The notes under the pieces are model-generated. The model did not search any database, was not told the DNA's origin, and saw nothing but the letters and a program-made list of their open reading frames with translations. Positions 43,400 through 51,730 of a stretch of DNA of 64,000 nucleotides are shown piece after piece. The DNA comes from CAITNM01 sp037138055 (GTDB lineage Bacteria; Pseudomonadota; Alphaproteobacteria; Paracaedibacterales; CAITNM01). The DNA is taken from NCBI GenBank assembly GCA_037138055.1, contig JBAXJB010000004.1:1-64000 (forward strand). Direction: 5' to 3'. Each line of letters starts with the position of its first letter. Position 1 is the stretch's first letter. The translations under genes and the position numbers were made by a program.

Positions 43400-44271
43400 A
43401 ATTTTTTTAACAGACCTGTTGTCAGTACATATGTAATACCAACCCCAACAACAAGACAAGAGCATGGTAACAACAAATACAATAGTAGTGAAGGAGCTGC
43501 AAAACCATAAGGGAAAAAGGCCATGTGCTGTGTAGCCATATAAATGACCCAGCAGGCAACACTTGCTCCAAAAAAGCCATATATTGAACTTAGAAAAATA
43601 CACCTTGCCATAAACCAACAATATAATTTCTTGATGTAAATTGGAGTTGCTCCTAGCAATGAAAGACGTTCAATATTTTGTTCTTGTTGAGCAAAAATGG
43701 CGCGAGTCATCAGCACCATAACGGCCAAAAATGCAACAATAAAGCAAACGATAATGCTGTTTAATATGTAACTTAAAATTTGAAATGATGAGACAAATTC
43801 TGCAGAGTAGCGCGGTTGAGTGTATACCTGTGCATCTGGAACCATCTCTTTAATTTGTTTTTCGATAAGATCTACTTTTTTTTGAGATGATGACTTTAAA
43901 TTCAATTCAATAAAAATAGGAAATGGAATGGATTCTATCCATGATTTACTTGAAGTAGACTGAGGACTAAACATTCTCTGAAATGATTGCTCATCAATCT
44001 TTTTAAAGCTTTTAACAAGAGGAGATTTTTTTAAGAACTTCTCTAATTCTGCAGTGTCTTCTTTCAATTGTGTGGCACTACCACTGTAAGGAATAAGTAC
44101 ATAATTTTCTTGTTCAGGACTAAATTGCCATGCCTTTATAAAATCACGAACTCCATTTGAAGAAATACTCGCTAAGTAAAGTAACCCAATTAAAACCGAC
44201 AATATCAACATAAAAGTACGACGATTTTTATCGTATAGAAGTGGAAGGTCTTTTGGCATTGAAAACATCAT
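43384..44271 (-). CDS. ftsX: Cell division protein FtsX
   Basis: Membrane partner of FtsE, 295 aa, four TM helices (about 20-38, 170-190, 220-245 and 265-288) with a periplasmic loop between the first two. The LMTRAIFAQQEQNIERLSLLG and ATPIYIKKLY elements after TM2 are typical. FtsEX couples ATP hydrolysis to activation of septal peptidoglycan amidases. It starts in an ATGA overlap with ftsE. Confidence 0.9.
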   Translation of the reverse strand: MMFSMPKDLPLLYDKNRRTFMLILSVLIGLLYLASISSNGVRDFIKAWQFSPEQENYVLIPYSGSATQLKEDTAELEKFLKKSPLVKSFKKIDEQSFQRMFSPQSTSSKSWIESIPFPIFIELNLKSSSQKKVDLIEKQIKEMVPDAQVYTQPRYSAEFVSSFQILSYILNSIIVCFIVAFLAVMVLMTRAIFAQQEQNIERLSLLGATPIYIKKLYCWFMARCIFLSSIYGFFGASVACWVIYMATQHMAFFPYGFAAPSLLLYLLLPCSCLVVGVGITYVLTTGLLKKLWSCA

Positions 44272-45005
44272 GCCTTCCTCATTAGTTGTGCAGTTAAGCT
44301 AGATGTTCCTCTTAAAGCACTGTATTCCCTGAGATCTCCATGTCTTAAGCGATATTCAGTATACCCTTTAGATGCAACAAGCTGTCGATTATGGGTTGCA
44401 ATAATGACTGTTGTTCCCATTTTGACTAATTCTTTAAATAACCCTATTAATCGTTTTGATTGGGCTTCATCAACATTTCCTGTAGGTTCATCTGCCAATA
44501 ATAATTTTGGTTTTCGAATGACTGCGCGTGCAACTGCTACTCGTTGTTTCTGACCTTCTGATAGTTCTTTAGAAAAGCGCTTTAAGTAGTCACCAAGTCC
44601 AGACCAAGCAAGCAATTCTTCTGCATACATATTTGCTTTTTTTGCGGTCACTCCCTGTAATTTCAAGGCTAATGCTACGTTTTCTTGAATGGTCAGGTGT
44701 TCAAAAAGTTCACAATTTTGCTGAACAATGCCAATTTGCTGGCGAAAGTCTGGCAGAGAGTTAATATTTAAATTTTTGGTATTAACCCCAAAAACACTAA
44801 TATTTCCAGTTGTAGGCAACAATCCATTATAAATTAATTTTAGGAATGAGGTTTTCCCCATTCCACTGTCCCCGGTTAAAAAATAAAATGAATGAGACCT
44901 AAAAATAACGTTAACCTTATGCAAAACGTCTTGTTTTGATCCTTTATAAGAAAAGTTCACATCTTGAAAATGAACTAATGGAGAGGACTCTTCAGCAAGT
45001 TGCAT
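44268..45005 (-). CDS. ftsE: Cell division ATP-binding protein FtsE
   Basis: ABC ATPase, 245 aa. Walker A GDSGMGKTSF, signature LSEGQKQRVAVARAV, Walker B LLLADEPTGNVDEAQS and the H-loop IIATHNRQLV are intact. A 10-residue extension precedes the usual start (VHFQDVNFSYKG). First gene of ftsE-ftsX-DUF218, 24 bases downstream of tRNA-Arg on the same strand. Confidence 0.93.
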   Translation of the reverse strand: MQLAEESSPLVHFQDVNFSYKGSKQDVLHKVNVIFRSHSFYFLTGDSGMGKTSFLKLIYNGLLPTTGNISVFGVNTKNLNINSLPDFRQQIGIVQQNCELFEHLTIQENVALALKLQGVTAKKANMYAEELLAWSGLGDYLKRFSKELSEGQKQRVAVARAVIRKPKLLLADEPTGNVDEAQSKRLIGLFKELVKMGTTVIIATHNRQLVASKGYTEYRLRHGDLREYSALRGTSSLTAQLMRKA

Positions 45006-45029
45006 GATTAATTTCTCGTAAAATAATTC

Positions 45030-45106
45030 TGGCGCACCCGATACGATTCGAACGTACGGCCTTTGCCTTCGGAGGGCAACGCTCTATCCAGCTGAGCTAC
45101 GGGTGC
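45030..45106 (-). tRNA. tRNA-Arg(CCG)
   Basis: 77 nt including encoded CCA. Acceptor GCACCCG pairs with CGGGTGC, discriminator G. Anticodon loop CTCCGAA gives CCG. D-arm TAGCTCAGCTGGATAGAGC and T loop TTCGAAT are standard. Confidence 0.97.
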
Positions 45107-45242
45107 ACTTGGTGAAATGTAGCGGTATTTACACCCATTGCCAAGATAGAGATACTGATGCTTTTTCATTACTGACATTGTCATTCACTATATCAGTAAG
45201 CGCAATAGAAAAATTCAATCAAAAGAAGAGCAAGTTTCAAAA

Positions 45243-46346
45243 CTATCCTTGAAATATTCGCTCGTAAATTTTTTGTAAAGTTTCCAAATCACTAACAGGC
45301 ACACATTCATCAACATGGTGAGCAGTTTTGTTCAAAAGGCCTAATTCAATAACAGGACAGATTTTGTGCATAAAACGTGCATCTGAAGTTCCACCTGATG
45401 TTGAACAGATAGGCGCAACACCAGTTTCAGCTTCAACGGCTTTTGATACTATATTCGCCCATTCGGGAGATGTAGCAATGAATGGTTCTGCGGATGGTAG
45501 TGGCGTTATTGAAAAAGCAACTTTAAACTGTTTTTCTGCTTTTTTAGCTATCGAATTAATATGTTGTGTTAATGATTCAAAGCTATGTTGAGTATTGAAA
45601 CGAATATTTACGGAAGCATAAGCGGTGCCTGCAATTACATTGTAAGCACTGTTTGGCATATTCAATTTTACAATTTCTAAGTTGCTAGGATCAAAGTCAG
45701 CTGTGCCTTTATCAAGAGAAGTTGAAACCAACTCACCAAGAAACATAATCATTGGGTTTGCTGCATTATTTGCCAAGTGTGGATATGCGACATGACCTTG
45801 ATTACCTTGAACAGTTATGTCGAAGCTAATGCTGCCGCGCCTGCCATTTTTAACGGTGTCTGCAACCTTATGAACTGATGTAGGCTCACCCACCAAAGCA
45901 AAGGTAGGAATATGATTGTTTTCTTTTAACCACGGAATAACTTTGGCTACACCATCTTTAGCTGGGCCTTCCTCATCTGATGTAAGCAGAATACTGATTG
46001 ATCCATTTGTTTTTATATTTGGTATGGCTGCTAAAAATGCTGCTATGGACCCCTTCATATCAACCGCACCACGGCCATATAACACACCATTTTCCACAAC
46101 ACCTGAAAATGGATCATGCGTCCAACCATCACCAGTTGGCACCACATCAACATGACCAACATACATAATGTGCGGTACGTCTGTTCCTTTTCGGGCAAAC
46201 AAATTATCAACATCGCCAAATGGCAATCTAGATACTTCAAACCCAAATAATTCAAGATATTGCCCAATAAAATCTAGACATTCAAACCCCTTGGGGGTAA
46301 CTGTATCAAATTGAATAAGTTTTTGAGCAAGCTCTAGAACATTCAT
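45243..46346 (-). CDS. dapE: Succinyl-diaminopimelate desuccinylase
   Basis: Dizinc M20-family hydrolase in the succinylase branch of lysine/meso-DAP synthesis, 367 aa. Metal and catalytic motifs: GHVDVVPTGDGW, GRGAVDMKGSIAAF and TSDEEGPAKDG. GTSDARFMH and the terminal LLNKTAHHVDE follow. Last gene of the ppx-dapF-recJ-dapD-dapE operon, two bases after dapD. Confidence 0.96.
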   Translation of the reverse strand: MNVLELAQKLIQFDTVTPKGFECLDFIGQYLELFGFEVSRLPFGDVDNLFARKGTDVPHIMYVGHVDVVPTGDGWTHDPFSGVVENGVLYGRGAVDMKGSIAAFLAAIPNIKTNGSISILLTSDEEGPAKDGVAKVIPWLKENNHIPTFALVGEPTSVHKVADTVKNGRRGSISFDITVQGNQGHVAYPHLANNAANPMIMFLGELVSTSLDKGTADFDPSNLEIVKLNMPNSAYNVIAGTAYASVNIRFNTQHSFESLTQHINSIAKKAEKQFKVAFSITPLPSAEPFIATSPEWANIVSKAVEAETGVAPICSTSGGTSDARFMHKICPVIELGLLNKTAHHVDECVPVSDLETLQKIYERIFQG

Positions 46347-46348
46347 GA

Positions 46349-47146
46349 TTAATCTCTCAATAATTCATTAATGCCGGTTTTTGAACGGGTTTTTGCGTCA
46401 ACGGTTTTAACAATGACAGCACAGCTAAGGTTGACACCACCTGATGAGGGAAGTGACCCAGGAACAACTACTGAATATGCAGGAACTCGCCCAAAGTAAA
46501 TAGCACCAGTCTGGCGATCAATAATTTTTGTCGACGCACCAATAAACACACCCATGCTGAGTACAGCGCCAGTTTCAACAATAACACCTTCGGCAACTTC
46601 AGAACGCGCCCCGATAAAGCAATTATCTTCAATAATAACAGGAGCTGCCTGCACAGGCTCAAGAACTCCGCCTATTCCAGTGCCGCCAGATATATGACAA
46701 TTTTTTCCAATTTGCGCACAAGAACCAATTGTTGCCCATGTATCGACCATGGTTCCTTCATCAACATAAGCGCCAATGTTAACGAAGCTTGGCATTAGCA
46801 CAACGTTTTTCGCAATATACGCACCGCGACGTACAACCGAACCTGGCACACTACGGAATCCTGAATTTAAAAATTGATCAGCAGTCCAGTTGTCAGACTT
46901 TAAGGGAACTTTGTCAAAAAATGACGCAGGGTAACCTTGCTGTAATTTATTAGAATTTAAGCGAAATGATAGCAAAACTGCCTTTTTTAGCCACGTATTA
47001 ACCTGCCAACCATCAGCGATTTTTTCAGCAACACGAATTGCACCTGTATCAAGCTGCTGAAGCGTTTGCTCAACAGCATCTCTTAGCTCATCTGTTACAG
47101 TCAAATTCGCTACATTATCCCACGCGGCTTCTATAATTTTTTGCAT
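46349..47146 (-). CDS. dapD: Tetrahydrodipicolinate N-succinyltransferase
   Basis: Left-handed beta-helix acyltransferase that succinylates tetrahydrodipicolinate, 265 aa. Hexapeptide repeats are visible from GAYVDEGTMVDTWATIGSCA through IGKNCHISGGTGIGGVLEP and VIVETGAVLSMGVFIG. The N-terminal helical domain is present. Placed between recJ and dapE with two-base gaps on both sides. Confidence 0.96.
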   Translation of the reverse strand: MQKIIEAAWDNVANLTVTDELRDAVEQTLQQLDTGAIRVAEKIADGWQVNTWLKKAVLLSFRLNSNKLQQGYPASFFDKVPLKSDNWTADQFLNSGFRSVPGSVVRRGAYIAKNVVLMPSFVNIGAYVDEGTMVDTWATIGSCAQIGKNCHISGGTGIGGVLEPVQAAPVIIEDNCFIGARSEVAEGVIVETGAVLSMGVFIGASTKIIDRQTGAIYFGRVPAYSVVVPGSLPSSGGVNLSCAVIVKTVDAKTRSKTGINELLRD

Positions 47147-47148
47147 AT

Positions 47149-48888
47149 TTATATCCTTATATCGTCAACAATTAGTGTTAGTTGTTGTCTTCCTTGCCAT
47201 TCATCTAGCTTTACATTGCCTGCTATTTCAAGAGGACCACGATGGTTAAGCACTTCTTGTAAAGGTGTTTGCATAGCGCGAAAAGCCATAGCTTTTAAAC
47301 GTTTACCTGTTTCATCTTGCAGCTGCAAGCGAATATGCTGTTCACCTACCACATCGGCAAAATTACAAATCATATGTTTAAATGCAAATGTAGGGGTTGG
47401 ATGACCACTACCATAGGGTTCTAGCTGCTGCACATGACTTAGAAATACTTCATTCAGGCCATCAATAGTTAGGTAACCGTCTATGGTAAGCTTGAGCTCT
47501 CTATTATGCATGCAAGGCAAGGCTGCATGATCGATAAAATCATAAAAACTTTCATAGCAACCTGGCGTAATGGTAAAACCTGCAGCCATAGCATGGCCAC
47601 CACCTTTTGTAAGTAGGCTTTTATGCAAAGCCTGGTGCATGAGTACGCCCATGTCGAGTCCTGAAACAGAACGTCCTGAGCCTTTTTGCTCACCTTCCCA
47701 ATCAGTCACTACCAGTGTGGGTTTGTGATATTTATCTTTCAAACGGCTTGAAACAATACCAATAACGCCCGGATGCCAGTTATTTCCCTTAACCATAATC
47801 ACGGAACGTAAATTAAGATCTTGAGTTTCCACTTGAATAACAGCTTCTTCTAAAACCTGACGTTCAATTTCTTGGCGTTGCGCATTTAATTCATTGAGCC
47901 TAATTGCCAATTCTTTTGCTTCTAAAGCGTCTTGCGTAAATAGCAAACACGAGCCCAGGTCAGCCTGCCCTACTCTGCCACCGGCGTTAATGCGTGGGCC
48001 AATCATAAACCCAAAATGATAAGCAGAGGTTATACCACCCTTTAATTCAGCAACATCTGCTAATGTAGCAAGACCTATATTTTTGCGCATACGAGCAATT
48101 TTTAATCCCTGAGTTACCAACGCGCGATTCAACCCTTTTAAGGGCATGACATCACATACAGTGCCAAGTGCGACAATATCTAAATAATTTAACAAATCAG
48201 GCTCTTGAAGAGTTTGAAAGTGACCTGAAGCACGAAGCGCTCTATTCAGTGCCACAATAAATAAAAATGCTACTCCTGCCGCGCACAATAGCTTTAAATC
48301 AGTTCGTTCACCGAGTTCTTGATCTAAACGATTTGGGTTAACGATTATAGCACTAGGCAAGCTAGTTTCAGCCGTGTGGTGGTCAAGAACAATGACATCT
48401 AACCCACATGTTGCTGCTTCCCCCAATGCTTCAAAAGCTGTAGTGCCGCAATCAACCATAAGACACAGGTCATTACCTTCTTTACGTAGTTTTTTTAACG
48501 CTGCAGGATTTGCTCCGTATCCTTCATCGAGGCGATCAGGAATATATAATGCGGTACTTACGCCAATATCGCGAAAATAACGACGCAATAGAGCTGAAGA
48601 CGTTGCCCCGTCAACATCATAATCGCCATATACAACAATTTTTTGATTAGTTTGGATTGCAGAAACGGCACGTTTTACTGCTGTTTCCATGTCGTTTAAA
48701 AGATAAGGTTCAGGCAAAAAGCATTTCAGTGACGGGTTCAGAAAATCTTTCACCTTATCAAAGTGAATATCCCGTGCAACAAGAATACGTGATAAGAACT
48801 CAGGAAGTTCGTACGACTGCATGTACTGCATTACCCGCCGATCTTCGGCAGATGCTAAAACCCAATCAAAACCCTTTAAAGATTTCAT
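47149..48888 (-). CDS. recJ: Single-strand-specific exonuclease RecJ
   Basis: DHH-family 5'-3' exonuclease for mismatch and recombination repair, 579 aa. Motifs VVYGDYDVDGATSSALLRRY, LMVDCGTTAFE and VIVLDHHTAE (DHH) in the first half, DHHA1 region GNNWHPGVIGIVSSRLKDKY and GGHAMAAGF in the second. It overlaps dapF by four bases. Confidence 0.96.
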   Translation of the reverse strand: MKSLKGFDWVLASAEDRRVMQYMQSYELPEFLSRILVARDIHFDKVKDFLNPSLKCFLPEPYLLNDMETAVKRAVSAIQTNQKIVVYGDYDVDGATSSALLRRYFRDIGVSTALYIPDRLDEGYGANPAALKKLRKEGNDLCLMVDCGTTAFEALGEAATCGLDVIVLDHHTAETSLPSAIIVNPNRLDQELGERTDLKLLCAAGVAFLFIVALNRALRASGHFQTLQEPDLLNYLDIVALGTVCDVMPLKGLNRALVTQGLKIARMRKNIGLATLADVAELKGGITSAYHFGFMIGPRINAGGRVGQADLGSCLLFTQDALEAKELAIRLNELNAQRQEIERQVLEEAVIQVETQDLNLRSVIMVKGNNWHPGVIGIVSSRLKDKYHKPTLVVTDWEGEQKGSGRSVSGLDMGVLMHQALHKSLLTKGGGHAMAAGFTITPGCYESFYDFIDHAALPCMHNRELKLTIDGYLTIDGLNEVFLSHVQQLEPYGSGHPTPTFAFKHMICNFADVVGEQHIRLQLQDETGKRLKAMAFRAMQTPLQEVLNHRGPLEIAGNVKLDEWQGRQQLTLIVDDIRI

Positions 48889-49655
48889 GACTTATAGAAA
48901 AAAGTGCCCGTAAACACAATCACAGCGGGACCAGTCATGTACAATTTTTGCCCATCCCACTGAATCCAAAGGTCTCCACCCGCTTGAGAAACTTTTGTTT
49001 TTTGATCAACTTTTTTATGGGCATAAGCAGCCACCACCGATGCGCACGCGCCGCTACCACAAGCCGGCGTAATACCCGTTCCACGTTCCCAAACTTTTAG
49101 TTGTATGTGTCCAGAATCAAGTATTTTCACAAAATCAACGTTAGTGCGTAAGGGGAATGCAGGGTGATTTTCTAATCCTTCGCCGTAGCTAGAAACTGAA
49201 TCAATATTTTCCACAAAGCATACCAAATGTGGGTTACCTACATTAACTGCCACTGCATCTGGTGTGGAAAGATGCCCCAAAGATTGTGGTCCATCTAAAA
49301 TTTCAACTGTTGGAGTTGGCATTTGAATAGTCACCATATCATCTTCCAATTGGCAATTCAGAATTCCGCCAAGGGTTTCAATGGTAATTGTGCTTTGTTG
49401 CTTTTGATCCATCAAATATTTTGCAATACAACGGCTTCCATTACCGCAGCTCTCAGCTTCAGAACCATCTGCATTGAAAAAGCGAACATTAATTCGGTCA
49501 TTTATTTCGTGTGCCACAATCACTTGGTCACAGCCTATGCCGTATCTTCGATCAGCGAGTCTTCTGCTTAAATCACTTAGGTCATTGGCTAGCACATCTG
49601 GATTAACCAGCATGACAAAATCGTTTCCAAGACCTTGAGCTTTTACAAATTCCAT
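48885..49655 (-). CDS. dapF: Diaminopimelate epimerase
   Basis: Cofactor-independent racemase making meso-DAP from LL-DAP, 256 aa. The two catalytic cysteines lie in ESCGNGSRC and TPACGSGACA, and the N-terminus AQGLGNDFVML is typical. With dapD and dapE in the same operon it indicates that the organism makes its own cross-link residue for peptidoglycan. Confidence 0.96.
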   Translation of the reverse strand: MEFVKAQGLGNDFVMLVNPDVLANDLSDLSRRLADRRYGIGCDQVIVAHEINDRINVRFFNADGSEAESCGNGSRCIAKYLMDQKQQSTITIETLGGILNCQLEDDMVTIQMPTPTVEILDGPQSLGHLSTPDAVAVNVGNPHLVCFVENIDSVSSYGEGLENHPAFPLRTNVDFVKILDSGHIQLKVWERGTGITPACGSGACASVVAAYAHKKVDQKTKVSQAGGDLWIQWDGQKLYMTGPAVIVFTGTFFYKS

Positions 49656-49656
49656 A

Positions 49657-50748
49657 TTACATCCTGATGGCTTCTAACATTAAATCGATTAGTATTCCTT
49701 CGCGCACACCGCGATCAGCAATACGCATTGTTTTAATTGGTAATGCATCACATATTGCTTTTAAAATATTTGACCCCGTTAACACGTAGTCAGCCCTGCT
49801 AAAACCAATATTTGACTGATCAAGGCGTTCTTCACGGGTCATAGTTAGAATGCGGTTTATCACCGCGTATAAATCTTCATACGAAATTGACATTCCATCA
49901 ACCAGACGACGATCATAATGCGCCAAACCCAAATGAAAGGCAGCAAGGGTTGTTACAGTTCCAGAGCTACCTGTAATTTGCAATTCATCGTTTTCAATAA
50001 GTTTTGCAATATTATTTCTTTCAACGAAACCCCTTAACCCTTCAAAAATACGACCTTGCAAATACTCATGTGATTGAGCTGTGTCTATAGGAATTCCAGC
50101 GGCTTCAGTTGTAGTTACTACTCCATAGGGAACAGAAATTGAATCAATTTCATCGAATGGAACGGCATAACCTGGGCGACGTTTGCCGTCTTTTTTAAGC
50201 TTAACCAAAATAACTTCTGTGCTGCCCCCGCCAATGTCAAAAACAATTCCGTAAGGAATGTGTGGACTTAGCATTGCAGAGCATCCCTTAAGGGCCAAAC
50301 TTGCTTCTTGGTCAGAATCAATAATTTCAATATCCAGATTCAATTCTTTTTTTGCACGATCAACTAACACGTGGTTATTTGTTGCGCGGCGACAGGCTTC
50401 GGTCGCTACGGCACGTAAACTGTGTAAATGATAACGGTCTAGCTTTTTACGGCACATTGCCAAGGCTTCCATGGCCCTGTCCATTGCATCCACTGATAAT
50501 TCGTCATTATTGTGCAGTCCTTCACCTAGGCGAACAACCTTAGAAAAAGAATCAATCACCTTCCAAGACAATGGTTTTGGACGACTACGAAAATAATTAG
50601 TGCGAACACCCGCTACGTTTACACGTGCAACCAACAAACGACAAGAATTCGTGCCAAGGTCAATTGCTGCTATAATTGGGTGGTGACTATCGCACTCTAG
50701 AGGACGAACGCCCCCAAGCTGTGGTTTTTGTACATCATATTCAGACAT
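49657..50748 (-). CDS. ppx: Exopolyphosphatase / guanosine pentaphosphatase family
   Basis: Actin-fold phosphatase of the Ppx/GppA family, 363 aa. ATP-site elements IAAIDLGTNSCRLLVA, YGIVFDIGGGSTEVILVKL and ITGSSGTVTTLAAFHLG are intact. It hydrolyses polyphosphate and/or pppGpp; which one cannot be told. Its length matches the short alphaproteobacterial form without the C-terminal HD domain. First gene of the dap operon, one base before dapF. Confidence 0.92.
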   Translation of the reverse strand: MSEYDVQKPQLGGVRPLECDSHHPIIAAIDLGTNSCRLLVARVNVAGVRTNYFRSRPKPLSWKVIDSFSKVVRLGEGLHNNDELSVDAMDRAMEALAMCRKKLDRYHLHSLRAVATEACRRATNNHVLVDRAKKELNLDIEIIDSDQEASLALKGCSAMLSPHIPYGIVFDIGGGSTEVILVKLKKDGKRRPGYAVPFDEIDSISVPYGVVTTTEAAGIPIDTAQSHEYLQGRIFEGLRGFVERNNIAKLIENDELQITGSSGTVTTLAAFHLGLAHYDRRLVDGMSISYEDLYAVINRILTMTREERLDQSNIGFSRADYVLTGSNILKAICDALPIKTMRIADRGVREGILIDLMLEAIRM

Positions 50749-50829
50749 TTCTGCATTTCTTTTTATAATTGCTTTTTTTTATACCTTACACTTAATCAGC
50801 ATATTATGGTAGTCATGAATGTGTACTGC

Positions 50830-50903
50830 TGGGGGATAGTTTAGCGGTAGAACTCCCGGCTCTGGACCGGGCAACTCTGGTTCGAATCCAGGTCCCCCAG
50901 CCA
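50830..50903 (+). tRNA. tRNA-Gln(CTG)
   Basis: 74 nt including encoded CCA. Acceptor TGGGGGA pairs with TCCCCCA, discriminator G. Anticodon loop CTCTGGA gives CTG. T arm CTGGTTCGAATCCAG. Its 3' end from 50873 is duplicated at 51617-51653. Confidence 0.97.
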
Positions 50904-50909
50904 ATATTT
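50873..50909 (+). repeat. 37-bp direct repeat, copy in tRNA-Gln (att-like)
   Basis: From AACTCTGG through the CCA end and ATATTT, matching 51617-51653 with a single T/C difference. A duplicated tRNA 3' end is the usual mark of site-specific integration by a tyrosine integrase. Confidence 0.8.
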
Positions 50910-50913
50910 GAGT

Positions 50914-51291
50914 TTAATTAAGCACTACCTGCTTTTCCTGATCAATGCCAAGCACTTCTCTGATCGCGTCTTGCACTTCAACCATCAACTGGAGACTGCA
51001 TTGTGCTAATGGACCTTTTACAAGTCGTTTATTATCAATTGATCGAATTTGGTCAATCAAGAGATCAGAATCTTTTTCAAGCTGCGAAAGCGCGTCAATT
51101 CTAATTCTTAAGGGTTCTGCACGCTCAATTAAATTAGTTGTTAAAGGAATGATGACTGTTGATGGATGAAAAATATCTAACAACACTTGATTTTGCACAA
51201 TCAGTACAGGCCTAAGTTTCCCTGGTTCTGTACCTGATTGAGGATTAAGGTCAGCAAGCCAAATTTCTCCATAATTAATCTTTAGGGTCAT
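50914..51291 (-). CDS. MazF/PemK-family mRNA interferase toxin
   Basis: 125 aa. The family start INYGEIWLADLNPQSGTEPG leads into KLRPVLIVQNQ, the conserved RPVLIVQ core. STVIIPLTTNLIERAEPLRI, then DQIRSIDNKRL and the helix at the C-terminus complete a MazF fold that cuts mRNA at specific sites. It overlaps the antitoxin gene by 17 bases and ends five bases from the tRNA-side repeat. Both genes sit alone inside the 37-bp direct repeats. Confidence 0.92.
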   Translation of the reverse strand: MTLKINYGEIWLADLNPQSGTEPGKLRPVLIVQNQVLLDIFHPSTVIIPLTTNLIERAEPLRIRIDALSQLEKDSDLLIDQIRSIDNKRLVKGPLAQCSLQLMVEVQDAIREVLGIDQEKQVVLN

Positions 51292-51511
51292 ATTCTACTG
51301 CACTAAATTCGGCGTTAATAACCATGCTTTCTTGTCTAACTTTTTGACTGGCGATTCTTAGTTTTTGAGCACGAGTCTCATCCGCAAGCATTTTATTCAT
51401 TGCTAATATAGCCCGTTTTATGTATTCGCTTCTTGTGAGATGCAGGTGATTAGCACAAGAATCAATGCTATATACTACGTCGTCAGGAATTCTAATGGTG
51501 ACGGTTGTCAT
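51275..51511 (-). CDS. Ribbon-helix-helix antitoxin
   Basis: 78 aa. The N-terminus TTVTIRIPDDVVYSIDSCAN with LHLTRSEYIKRAIL is a ribbon-helix-helix DNA-binding domain. The flexible acidic C-terminus would wrap the toxin. Such antitoxins repress their own operon, so an operator is expected just upstream (above 51511). First gene of the pair. Confidence 0.9.
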   Translation of the reverse strand: MTTVTIRIPDDVVYSIDSCANHLHLTRSEYIKRAILAMNKMLADETRAQKLRIASQKVRQESMVINAEFSAVEYDPKD

Positions 51512-51616
51512 TTCAAAACTCTTTTATATTTTGACCATTTATAGAATACCAGCAATTGACAAAAAAGTAAACACAAATGTAAGACAAAATGTCTTGCGAT
51601 GACGAATGCAATACGT

Positions 51617-51653
51617 AACTCTGGCTCGAATCCAGGTCCCCCAGCCAATATTT
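51617..51653 (+). repeat. 37-bp direct repeat, distal copy (att-like)
   Basis: A partial copy of the tRNA-Gln 3' end (AACTCTGGCTCGAATCCAGG onward) with CCA and ATATTT. It lacks the 5' half and cannot fold as a tRNA. With the copy at 50873 it brackets about 740 bp holding only the toxin-antitoxin pair. Confidence 0.85.
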
Positions 51654-51730
51654 AGGGTTATTGTAATTTTATTAATATTTTGTTGCTTTATTTTGTGATA
51701 GTGTTATTTTAATGCCTGTAAAACTTAACT

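Noticed and set aside
43400..43621. Upstream extension of the DUF218 ORF to an ATG at 43621
   Set aside because: It would lie entirely inside ftsX in another frame. The ATG at 43399 gives the normal DUF218 length and a short overlap.
51617..51653. Second tRNA-Gln gene
   Set aside because: Only the 3' half is present; no acceptor 5' strand, D arm or anticodon arm can be formed. It is treated as an att-like repeat.
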